DNA of 64,000 nucleotides from NCBI GenBank assembly GCA_045536305.1, contig JAZSNH010000054.1, forward strand, positions 1 to 64,000, given 5' to 3'. Of this stretch, positions 52,995 through 59,776 are shown piece by piece. Position 1 is the first letter of the stretch. Each line of letters begins with the position of its first letter. The notes under the pieces are model-generated. The model was not told where the DNA came from. It did no database searches and saw only the letters and a program-made list of their open reading frames with translations. A program made the position numbers and the translations under genes. The stretch is from JAISGQ01 sp045536305. Lineage in GTDB: Bacteria; Bacillota; Clostridia; Oscillospirales; Acutalibacteraceae.

Positions 52995-53510
52995 TTATTT
53001 GATGTATTTTCTGTTTATCGGGTCATATTTTCTTTCTTCATCCCAATCCTCGTCTTCGTCCCAATCTTCGTCGTTTTCCGAATACATATATCTGAGAGTG
53101 AGAATACCGTCCTTCAGCTCGCCCTCCTGTGCAAGACTTCCGCCTGTATCAAAGCCGCTTACAATGCCCTTGAATTCACAATCGGGAACTGCCTCTGCAA
53201 GAGGCTCAAACAAATCAAGAGAATAAATTCCGTTGAATCTTCCATAAGGTCCCATGATGGCTATATAGAGAGTGTCAGTAACCTGAGAAAACAGCTCATC
53301 GATTTTATCCTGCTCTGCAAAGCGGGTCAGAAGATTGCTGCTCCAGTCACGAGATGCGTTTATTGAAACAAGGTCGAAATAATAACAATTACGTTGGGTT
53401 TGATATTGCTCGCGCTTTTCCTCACTCAGCTTTTTTACTGCTTCGTAAAAAGCGATAAGCTGTTCTTTTGTGCCTTTTACGACTATCTCGGTATTTATAT
53501 CTGCTGACAT
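52995..53510 (-). CDS. Unrecognised acidic protein in the SSSSSF operon
   Basis: 171 residues, soluble. The start M-S-A-D-I-N-T-E-I-V-V-K-G-T-K-E-Q-L is followed by a charged helix (V-K-K-L-S-E-E-K-R-E-Q), an aromatic-rich middle (G-P-Y-G-R-F-N-G-I-Y) and a C-terminus with strings of Asp, Glu and Trp (E-D-W-D-E-D-E-D-W-D-E-E). It lacks the SSSSSF block. Gap to the previous gene is 15 bases. No homologous family is recalled. Confidence 0.85.
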   Translation of the reverse strand: MSADINTEIVVKGTKEQLIAFYEAVKKLSEEKREQYQTQRNCYYFDLVSINASRDWSSNLLTRFAEQDKIDELFSQVTDTLYIAIMGPYGRFNGIYSLDLFEPLAEAVPDCEFKGIVSGFDTGGSLAQEGELKDGILTLRYMYSENDEDWDEDEDWDEERKYDPINRKYIK

Positions 53511-53525
53511 TTGCCCTCTCCTACC

Positions 53526-54131
53526 TTAATCGTCCATGCTGAAAACCTTTCCTTCTTCGTCATATTCGATTTCGAAAAGGTCAAATATAGTGCTTTTCAG
53601 AGTTTCAATAAAGTCCCAGAAACTTTCAAATTCACCGTAACCTGCAAGCTCCCTGTAATAAATCATGTAGCTTTCATAGTTTATCGGATCGCCGTCATAA
53701 TCCTCGACTCCCATGGTTTCTGAAAGCTCTGCAAGCTGTTCGGGGGTGAGACTTTCGATGATATTTTTAACTATCGCTTCGTCATCTTCACCGACTTCCA
53801 TTTCTGCTTCGATCTCTTCGGGATATTTGCACACTGCACAGCCAAGGTCAATAAATCTCGGCAGTCTGTCCTCCCACCAGAGGTCTTCAAGCCTAAATTC
53901 GCAGTAGCCGTGGTCAGCGCACTTCCATGTAACGACACCGTCATCGTTTAAAACAAAATAGTCCGTTCTGTCGTTTTCGCCGAGCTTCACCTCATCAAAG
54001 CTCTTTTCTGCCGCAGCACCGCATCTTATGCACTTGTATGTAACTTTTTCGTTTTCCTTGTCAATGCTGCAAGCGAACATCGCACCCTCGCAGGGACAAT
54101 CGAAATATTCTTTCAACACCATTTTTGCCAT
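53526..54131 (-). CDS. Unrecognised protein with Cys pairs in the SSSSSF operon
   Basis: 201 residues, soluble and acidic. The N-terminal half has several Cys that could bind metal: C-P-C near residue 12, C-I-R-C-G near 36, C-A-D-H-G-Y-C near 72 and C-A-V-C-K near 99. A zinc- or iron-binding fold is possible. The rest is Glu/Asp-rich. No SSSSSF block. AAAGGAG precedes the ATG. Function unknown. Confidence 0.85.
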   Translation of the reverse strand: MAKMVLKEYFDCPCEGAMFACSIDKENEKVTYKCIRCGAAAEKSFDEVKLGENDRTDYFVLNDDGVVTWKCADHGYCEFRLEDLWWEDRLPRFIDLGCAVCKYPEEIEAEMEVGEDDEAIVKNIIESLTPEQLAELSETMGVEDYDGDPINYESYMIYYRELAGYGEFESFWDFIETLKSTIFDLFEIEYDEEGKVFSMDD

Positions 54132-54148
54132 AATAATATTTTCTCCTT

Positions 54149-54682
54149 TTAATTTTCTGCAGCTTCGTCCTCATCGGTAAATTCAATGAAACCGCCTCGG
54201 CCTTCGCCCTCAAATTCACAGCCGTCCTCACAAAGAGTGTATTCCTTTGTTTCATTGTCAAAAGTAAAGGTACGGTACCAGTAGTCGCCTCCCCAGCCTT
54301 CCTCCTGACCCTGAATAAAAATCTGCTGGATATCGTCCATTGAGCCTATACGCTCTTTTATCTCGCAGATAAAGTCGGATTCATCGGATAATGCTCTGCC
54401 ATAGCATCTGGAACCTGAAAAACCGTCTTCAGGGAAGCCCTCGCCGTAAACACCGTTGTTTACGACAGAGTTCTTGAGCATTTCAACAAGCTCGTCTACA
54501 TTCTTGCAGGCGCAAAGCTGCTTGGGGCTTTTCAGAGCTGTAAGCTGATAATACTCATATTCACCTTCGCAGTCGGATACACCTGTAAAATCTATCAATC
54601 CGCCCTCTTTAAGTTCGATGGAGATCAAGAGAGTAAAGCTGCTTGAAGAGGAATTTGTTACGAAATCTGTTCTTATTTTCAC
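54149..54682 (-). CDS. SSSSSF-motif protein 4
   Basis: 177 residues. The first 16 residues are M-K-I-R-T-D-F-V-T-N-S-S-S-S-S-F, starting at a GTG, then T-L-L-I-S-I-E-L-K. The body contains F-S-G-S-R-C-Y-G-R-A, G-W-G-G-D-Y-W-Y-R-T-F and an acidic tail (F-T-D-E-D-E-A-A). Beyond the shared block it shows no clear similarity to the other three. The run of Ser is coded TCC TCT TCA AGC AGC. Confidence 0.88.
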   Translation of the reverse strand: MKIRTDFVTNSSSSSFTLLISIELKEGGLIDFTGVSDCEGEYEYYQLTALKSPKQLCACKNVDELVEMLKNSVVNNGVYGEGFPEDGFSGSRCYGRALSDESDFICEIKERIGSMDDIQQIFIQGQEEGWGGDYWYRTFTFDNETKEYTLCEDGCEFEGEGRGGFIEFTDEDEAAEN

Positions 54683-54693
54683 TGCTCTTCCTC

Positions 54694-55392
54694 TTACTTC
54701 AGTATAAATTCGGCATAACGAACCACTTTTCCGGTTTTCATGTCAAGGTACTGACATTCATTGCCCGAAACATTCTCCGGGGCAAAGCCGCTGCAAAGCC
54801 TTTCGGCTACTTCATCAATATCGTCCTCAAGAACATATCGGATATCCTCGTAGCCATGACCAAAATAATCGCCCACACGCTCTTCGTCGGGGGTGTCGAT
54901 ATATTTAAGAAAAGCCTCCTTTGCACTTTCCTTCTCCTCGCCCTCAGCATCAAGATATGCCTGTGCAAGGTCACAAAGCTCATAATCATTGTCTGCGATA
55001 AGATCTGCATATTCGCCCCACGCATCATATTTGCGGATCACGCGAATGGTCTTTATTTCGGAAAGGTCAGAGACATTCTTTATTAGCTGCTCGGTAAATT
55101 CTGCTTTCCTTGCCTTCATTACATTTATGTGATTTTCGGGATCATCGTTTTCTTCGCCGCGATAGTCGTCCTTCACCGCTGCTGTCAGGAACTCGCAAAG
55201 CTCTGCAACGTCAGCGCATTTCGCCGCATTCTCAAGGTTTGCGTCAAATACTGCGGTGCCGCCGCAGTCTACGTTATATTCGGTCGGAATATCCTTAAGC
55301 ACATAAACCCTTCTGTCAATATCCTCAACAATGAGATTTACGCAAAAGCTGCTCGACGAAGAATTTGTTACAAAATCAGTTCTTATTTTCAT
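54694..55392 (-). CDS. SSSSSF-motif protein 3
   Basis: 232 residues. It opens with M-K-I-R-T-D-F-V-T-N-S-S-S-S-S-F and continues C-V-N-L-I-V-E-D-I-D. The C-terminal half is paralogous to the protein at 55.8-56.6 kb: W-G-E-Y-A-D-L-I-A-D-N-D, A-Y-L-D-A-E-G, F-G-H-G-Y-E-D-I-R-Y and the ending D-M-K-T-G-K-V-V-R-Y-A-E-F-I-L. The frame is open upstream, but AAGGAG sits eight bases ahead of the ATG at 55392, where the motif begins. Unknown function. Confidence 0.9.
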   Translation of the reverse strand: MKIRTDFVTNSSSSSFCVNLIVEDIDRRVYVLKDIPTEYNVDCGGTAVFDANLENAAKCADVAELCEFLTAAVKDDYRGEENDDPENHINVMKARKAEFTEQLIKNVSDLSEIKTIRVIRKYDAWGEYADLIADNDYELCDLAQAYLDAEGEEKESAKEAFLKYIDTPDEERVGDYFGHGYEDIRYVLEDDIDEVAERLCSGFAPENVSGNECQYLDMKTGKVVRYAEFILK

Positions 55393-55408
55393 CGTTTTAC
55401 TCCTTAAC

Positions 55409-55828
55409 TCAAAAGCTTTCATTGGGATTTTCATCCCAGTCGGATAAATATTTACCCGTTTCGTAATTATACTCCTCCAAAGCTTCCCACGGACGAGCTC
55501 CCCACGGAAACGAAATCGATGAGCCTACAGAAAGAAGCTTTACCTCTGCAAAATCCAATGCTCGTATCTCAGCTATCTTCTCATCGCTTGTTGTGAGCTT
55601 ATAATCAAGTATATTGATTTCATCGAGAAAAAGTGCATTAGAGAACCATTGAGCAATATACTCAAACAGCTCATCGATATGCTTTATTTCCTGAAACTCG
55701 TCCTCGGAAAGACCGAAGGGTGCAGCACCTGCATCGATCTGATCATCCTGTCCGTCAAGGCTTGAAAATGCCGCTCTGAGCATTTTACCACTCTTAGTTT
55801 CAATAGTAACATTCGCAAACATTCCCAT
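55409..55828 (-). CDS. Small unrecognised protein in the SSSSSF operon
   Basis: 139 residues, soluble, acidic. It begins M-G-M-F-A-N-V-T-I-E-T-K-S-G-K and has no SSSSSF block. A central Q-E-I-K-H-I-D-E-L-F-E-Y-I-A-Q-W-F helix-like stretch and a Trp-containing end (F-P-W-G-A-R-P-W-E-A-L) are the only features. It lies between two motif-bearing genes with gaps of 13 and 16 bases, so is cotranscribed. Confidence 0.87.
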   Translation of the reverse strand: MGMFANVTIETKSGKMLRAAFSSLDGQDDQIDAGAAPFGLSEDEFQEIKHIDELFEYIAQWFSNALFLDEINILDYKLTTSDEKIAEIRALDFAEVKLLSVGSSISFPWGARPWEALEEYNYETGKYLSDWDENPNESF

Positions 55829-55841
55829 AATGCTTTACTCC

Positions 55842-56636
55842 TTAGTCCAAAACAAACTCAGCATAACGGGTTATCTTGCCGTTTTTCATATTGATGATAT
55901 CGTAGGTTGTCCCTTCGACAGAATTCGGTCCATAGCAGCTTTGCAGTCTCTTGCAGAGCTTTTCGATATTTTCATCTGTGGGGTCAAAAATGTATCTGAA
56001 ATCCTTGTATCCCTGACCGAAGCTTTCGCCCTCTCTGTCGCCACAGGAGGCATTTATGTATTTTATAAGCTTTTTCTTTGCTCTCTTTTTCTTCCTACCC
56101 TCAGCCTCAAGATATTGCTTTGCAAGATCACAGAGCGTTTGATCGTTATCTGCAATGAGATCTGCAAATTCGCCCCATGCGGAATAATCATGGTGTACTT
56201 CTATTCGGTCAATGTCTTTTACCTTTTTGATTCCTGATGTGACTTCTTCCCTGAATTGTTTGCGGATTTCCTTTGATATTAGCTTCTGAAGCTTTTCATA
56301 GTCTTCCATTCCGTACATTTCGTAATACTCGCCGGCAGTCAGTCCTTCGGGAATTTCATTCTCCTCTTCACATTCTTCGTCTTCATCACAATCTTCGTCG
56401 TACTCATCATAGAATCCGTCGTCTGTGCTGTCGAGGAGATAATCACAAAGTTCCTCTACGGTCTTTTTCTTTCTGAGGTCTCCGATGTTACCGCAGAATC
56501 TGCTGTCTCCGCCGTCTTCATTAAGCGCATACTCTGTGCCGAAAGAATAGAGCTTTCCTTTTTTGTCATATATTCTGAGTGTTACAACAAAGCTGCTCGA
56601 TGATGAATTTGTTACGAAATCTGTTCTTATTTTCAT
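55842..56636 (-). CDS. SSSSSF-motif protein 2
   Basis: 264 residues. It opens with M-K-I-R-T-D-F-V-T-N-S-S-S-S-S-F, followed by V-V-T-L-R-I-Y-D-K-K-G-K. An Asp/Glu/Tyr-rich stretch lies near residues 72-95 and a basic helix (K-K-K-R-A-K-K-K) near 190. The C-terminal half matches the protein at 54.7-55.4 kb (D-L-I-A-D-N-D, F-G-Q-G-Y-K-D-F-R-Y, M-K-N-G-K-I-T-R-Y-A-E-F-V-L), so these two arose by tandem duplication. GGAG precedes the ATG. Confidence 0.9.
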   Translation of the reverse strand: MKIRTDFVTNSSSSSFVVTLRIYDKKGKLYSFGTEYALNEDGGDSRFCGNIGDLRKKKTVEELCDYLLDSTDDGFYDEYDEDCDEDEECEEENEIPEGLTAGEYYEMYGMEDYEKLQKLISKEIRKQFREEVTSGIKKVKDIDRIEVHHDYSAWGEFADLIADNDQTLCDLAKQYLEAEGRKKKRAKKKLIKYINASCGDREGESFGQGYKDFRYIFDPTDENIEKLCKRLQSCYGPNSVEGTTYDIINMKNGKITRYAEFVLD

Positions 56637-56648
56637 TGTTATACTCCA

Positions 56649-57098
56649 TTATACATCCTTTTCGTCGGCATCAGTCTGCTGCACCTGTCCGTTTTTGAGA
56701 TCGAACACAATTGCATAGCCCAGAATAAAATTACCTTCCAAATCCTGCGGCAAATCCTCACCGATATCCTCGGGGTCTGCCATTTCTCCGAAAAGGAGCG
56801 CGCCCTCGGCATATCTGACTGTTCGAACATCAGCTTTTTCTACGGCTTCTATATTCGGAAGCTCATCACCAAAGGCTTCGGTATAAAGAAGATTATCACT
56901 GCCAATGCCAAGAAGCTTCATAAGCTTGGTTATATTCGACGCACTCATCATGTCTTTTAATGCAGAATTTTCCTCCTCAAAAAACTCGGGATCGACGCAA
57001 GGCTCGGTAAAGGCATAAATGCCTTTTTCGGTTTCTATCCTTATGGTCACAAAGGAACTTGAAGAAGAATTGGTCACAAAATCGGTTCTTAATTTCAT
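56649..57098 (-). CDS. SSSSSF-motif protein 1
   Basis: 149 residues. It begins M-K-L-R-T-D-F-V-T-N-S-S-S-S-S-F, then V-T-I-R-I-E-T-E-K-G. Its ending F-D-L-K-N-G-Q-V resembles the M-K-N/T-G-K-V/I of proteins 2 and 3. The start codon overlaps the radical SAM stop by four bases (ATGA), so the pair is translationally coupled, and this is the first likely target of the enzyme. Ser codons are TCT TCT TCA AGT TCC, differing from the other three. Confidence 0.9.
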   Translation of the reverse strand: MKLRTDFVTNSSSSSFVTIRIETEKGIYAFTEPCVDPEFFEEENSALKDMMSASNITKLMKLLGIGSDNLLYTEAFGDELPNIEAVEKADVRTVRYAEGALLFGEMADPEDIGEDLPQDLEGNFILGYAIVFDLKNGQVQQTDADEKDV

Positions 57099-58174
57099 TT
57101 TTCACATCTCCTTTTTTCACTGCCGCAGAATACTATCTCGGGCATCAGTGGGCAGCCGCCCATGCAGAGAGCTTTTTTCTCGCAATCGGGACAGGCTTTT
57201 CTCATACGGTCTCTGAAACGCTCAAAGGGTTCACTGTTCCATGCTTTTGTTATGTCCGTCTCTCTCAGCGATACTTCATATCGCTTATCCTGATCGAAGC
57301 TGCAGGGAACCATTATCATATCGGCTCCTATATAGCAGCTGTATCTGCCGCCCTCGCAGGTGTCGAGAGATTCGGGCATTATTGATTTGCAGAAGTGTAT
57401 CGCACCCGGTACATTGCAGCTGTCCATTCCTACCTTGAACGGATGGTGTTTATCCACCTCTGCGAAAAAAAGCGCGACTCTTTCGTCATCAAAGGAAAGC
57501 ATATTCTCCTTCGAACCCTGCCCTGCGGGCTTATGGAGCAGGAAAATGACAGCATTTATTCCTTTTGGGAAATCATTTCTTTTCAAGCGGTCGATCGCTT
57601 CATCTATACTGTTTTTTCCGAGGACATAGTGTATATTGGTTTTTACCCCTGCATCAAGCAGCATATCGACTGCTCTGAGGGTGTATTCGCTTCTGTACCA
57701 GCTGACGGCAACGGCGCCGCAGTATTTTTTGCATAATGCAGCTATTTCAGGCGTCATGCCGTAGCCCGAGGTTGTAAAATTCGGAACAAGGATATTTTCA
57801 CGGCAGATTTTGAGTATCTCTTCAAAATGCTCGTGCTGATCAGGGTCGCCTCTGCCGCCAAGGGCAAACTGATTGCATTTGCCCTTTGACTGCTCTGCTA
57901 TCCACCTGAAATCATCAAGTGACATATTCGGCTGTTCTATGAGCATTCCGCTCTGATAGCAGCCTATTCCCGCCTTTGCACAGAGGCCTGTTTTTCCGTG
58001 TATGCAGTGTCCCATTATTCCGACATCTATCAGATGCGGATATGATGCCATAAACGGATCGACACCTGTATCCTTCCCGTTTTCATCAAGGATTCCCGTG
58101 CGTACATACGCGCCTGTTTCTGTGTCAAACGCCGACTTAAAACAATATTTTTTATCGTTGATTATGTATCTCAT
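57095..58174 (-). CDS. Radical SAM/SPASM enzyme with unusual Cys spacing
   Basis: 359 residues. The N-terminal 50 residues precede a candidate cluster loop C57-I-H-G-K-T-G-L-C65-A-K-A-G-I-G-C72, spacing C-x7-C-x6-C instead of C-x3-C-x2-C. G-G-R-G-D-P-D at about 106-112 is in the place of the GGE motif. The C-terminal part has the SPASM-type Cys set: C-E-G-G-R-Y-S-C, P-C-S-F-D, A-C-P-D-C-E-K-K-A-L-C-M-G-G-C-P and two final Cys, enough for two auxiliary FeS clusters. SPASM enzymes usually modify peptides or proteins. It is promoter-proximal in the operon and coupled to a SSSSSF-motif gene. Substrate assignment is inference. Confidence 0.88.
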   Translation of the reverse strand: MRYIINDKKYCFKSAFDTETGAYVRTGILDENGKDTGVDPFMASYPHLIDVGIMGHCIHGKTGLCAKAGIGCYQSGMLIEQPNMSLDDFRWIAEQSKGKCNQFALGGRGDPDQHEHFEEILKICRENILVPNFTTSGYGMTPEIAALCKKYCGAVAVSWYRSEYTLRAVDMLLDAGVKTNIHYVLGKNSIDEAIDRLKRNDFPKGINAVIFLLHKPAGQGSKENMLSFDDERVALFFAEVDKHHPFKVGMDSCNVPGAIHFCKSIMPESLDTCEGGRYSCYIGADMIMVPCSFDQDKRYEVSLRETDITKAWNSEPFERFRDRMRKACPDCEKKALCMGGCPLMPEIVFCGSEKRRCEK

Positions 58175-58232
58175 TTTTTGTCCTGCTTTTTGTTTTTTGA
58201 TTTTTTAACATATAAATTATCAGATTTATATT

Positions 58233-58261
58233 ATTATATGATATATATCTGTTCATGTCAA
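58233..58261 (-). promoter_or_regulatory. Promoter of the radical-SAM/SSSSSF operon
   Basis: Perfect minus-strand consensus: TTGACA (58261-58256), 17-base spacer, TATAAT (58238-58233). The start would be near 58226, about 50 nt before the ATG. Confidence 0.85.
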
Positions 58262-58280
58262 ATCAATTCACGCTTCTAAC

Positions 58281-58312
58281 AGAAAAACCGATGCAAAGCA
58301 TCGGTTTTTTCT
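58281..58312 (-). terminator. Terminator after smpB
   Basis: AGAAAAACCGATGC (58281-58294), loop AAA, GCATCGGTTTTTTCT (58298-58312). It ends two bases before the smpB stop codon. Confidence 0.85.
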
Positions 58313-58313
58313 G

Positions 58314-58778
58314 TTATCTTGATTTCATTGCTCTGTCTATATCGCGTTTTGCGTCGCGTTCGGCTGCCGATGCCCTCTTATCATGGAGCTTTTTGCCTCG
58401 GCAGACACCTACCTGTACCTTTACGAGCGAGCCCTTGAAATAGAGAGAAAGCGGAATTATAGCCAGACCCTGCTGCTTCTGGATGCCCATAAGACGCATT
58501 ATCTCCTTTTTGTGCATGAGAAGTCTTCTTTCGCGAAGAGGATCGCGATTGAATATATTTCCCTGCTCATACGGGGATATATGCATATTGCGTACCACAA
58601 GCTCTCCGTCCTGTATGGTACACCACGCATCCTTAAGATTAACGCTTCCGCCGCGGATGGATTTTACCTCGGTGCCGCACAGCTCTATGCCTGCCTCATA
58701 CGATTCCTCGACAAAATAATCGTGGAACGCTTTGCGGTTTGTCGCTATCACTCTTTGTGAATTTTTATTGTCTGCCAT
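58314..58778 (-). CDS. smpB: SsrA-binding protein
   Basis: 154 residues, the tmRNA partner needed for trans-translation. N-R-K-A-F-H-D-Y-F, E-A-G-I-x-L-x-G-T-E-V-K-S-I-R, H-I-S-P-Y-E-Q-G-N and K-R-D-I-D-R-A-M-K at the C-terminus are standard. The ATG at 58778 has GGAGGTG; an upstream start is less likely. tmRNA itself lies about 58 kb away. Confidence 0.97.
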   Translation of the reverse strand: MADNKNSQRVIATNRKAFHDYFVEESYEAGIELCGTEVKSIRGGSVNLKDAWCTIQDGELVVRNMHISPYEQGNIFNRDPLRERRLLMHKKEIMRLMGIQKQQGLAIIPLSLYFKGSLVKVQVGVCRGKKLHDKRASAAERDAKRDIDRAMKSR

Positions 58779-58797
58779 ATCGGCACCTCCTTTTTTA

Positions 58798-59397
58798 TCA
58801 AAGCTCGCTTCTGCCCTCAAGAGCATGCTTTAGGGTAAATTCGTCTGCATATTCAAGGTCACCGCCTACGGGGATACCGTAAGCAAGACGTGTCACCTTC
58901 ACTCCCAACGGCTTGAGAAGACGGCTTATGTACATAGCCGTTGTTTCCCCCTCAACTGTCGGGTTTGTCGCCATGATTACCTCTTTTACTTCTCCCGACT
59001 GTATCCTTGCAAGCAGCTCCTTTACTCTCAGCTGCTCTGCGCCGATGCCGTCCATGGGTGACAGACAGCCGTGAAGCACATGATACCTTGCGTTAAATTC
59101 GTGAGTTCTCTCAAGCGCAATAACATCTCTCGGTGACTCCACAACACATATAGTAGTACCGTCACGATTTGGATTTTTGCATATAGAACAGACCTCACTG
59201 TCGGTAAGGTTACAGCAAACATCGCAATATCTCAGCGTTTCTCTTGCATTGATTATTGCATTGGCAAAGCGTTCCGCCTTTTCGATCGGAACATCCAGCA
59301 TGTGCAGTGCAAGACGCTGTGCGGTTTTATGCCCTATTCCGGGCAGGCTTTCAAACTGCTCGATGAGCTGTGAAAGCGCAGCTACACTATATGACAT
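58798..59397 (-). CDS. recR: Recombination protein RecR
   Basis: 199 residues: an N-terminal helix-hairpin-helix (L-P-G-I-G-H-K-T-A-Q-R-L), zinc finger C-D-V-C-C-N-L-T-D-S-E-V-C-S-I-C (about 57-72) and a Toprim domain with V-V-E-S-P-R-D and E-G-E-T-T-A. It loads RecA with RecFO in gap repair. It is downstream of ybaB and dnaX, the common arrangement. Confidence 0.97.
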   Translation of the reverse strand: MSYSVAALSQLIEQFESLPGIGHKTAQRLALHMLDVPIEKAERFANAIINARETLRYCDVCCNLTDSEVCSICKNPNRDGTTICVVESPRDVIALERTHEFNARYHVLHGCLSPMDGIGAEQLRVKELLARIQSGEVKEVIMATNPTVEGETTAMYISRLLKPLGVKVTRLAYGIPVGGDLEYADEFTLKHALEGRSEL

Positions 59398-59398
59398 A

Positions 59399-59749
59399 TC
59401 AGAAAAGACCGGGAATGCTCAGTCCGCCTGTGAGCGGTCCGAGGCGGCTTTCTTTTTCTTCGTTGATCTGACGGATAGCTTCATTGACAGCCGCGGTGAT
59501 AAGATCTCCAAGCATCTCGGTGTCCTCGGGATCTACGACCTCGGGCTTGATTTCGATGCTCTTGAGCTCCATTGCGCCCGTCATCTTTACAACAACGGCA
59601 TTTCCGCCCGAGCTTACTTCATATTCCTTTACGTTCAGCTCTTCGGTTACCTTCTCCATCTCTTCCTGCATCTTCTGTGCCTGACGGGCAAGGCTGCTCA
59701 TATTATTCGGCATTCCTCCGCCGTAGCCTGCGGGTAATCTTGATTTCAT
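59399..59749 (-). CDS. YbaB/EbfC nucleoid-associated protein
   Basis: 116 residues. Starts M-K-S-R-L-P-A-G-Y-G-G-G-M; A-R-Q-A-Q-K-M-Q-E-E-M and M-T-G-A-M-E-L-K-S-I-E-I-K-P are the family core. Forms tweezer-like dimers that bind DNA. The ATG at 59749 has TTGGAGG in position; the in-frame TTG five codons earlier is that ribosome binding site itself. Confidence 0.95.
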   Translation of the reverse strand: MKSRLPAGYGGGMPNNMSSLARQAQKMQEEMEKVTEELNVKEYEVSSGGNAVVVKMTGAMELKSIEIKPEVVDPEDTEMLGDLITAAVNEAIRQINEEKESRLGPLTGGLSIPGLF

Positions 59750-59776
59750 ATTATTGTCCTCCAATTGATTTATTAT

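Noticed and set aside
52489..57098. SSSSSF N-terminus as a signal peptide or lipoprotein signal
   Set aside because: No hydrophobic core and no lipobox Cys; the block is polar and followed by soluble, acidic sequence.
54149..57098. SSSSSF repeats as a simple DNA-level repeat or recent recombination
   Set aside because: Codons differ synonymously between copies, including TCN/AGY swaps in the Ser run.
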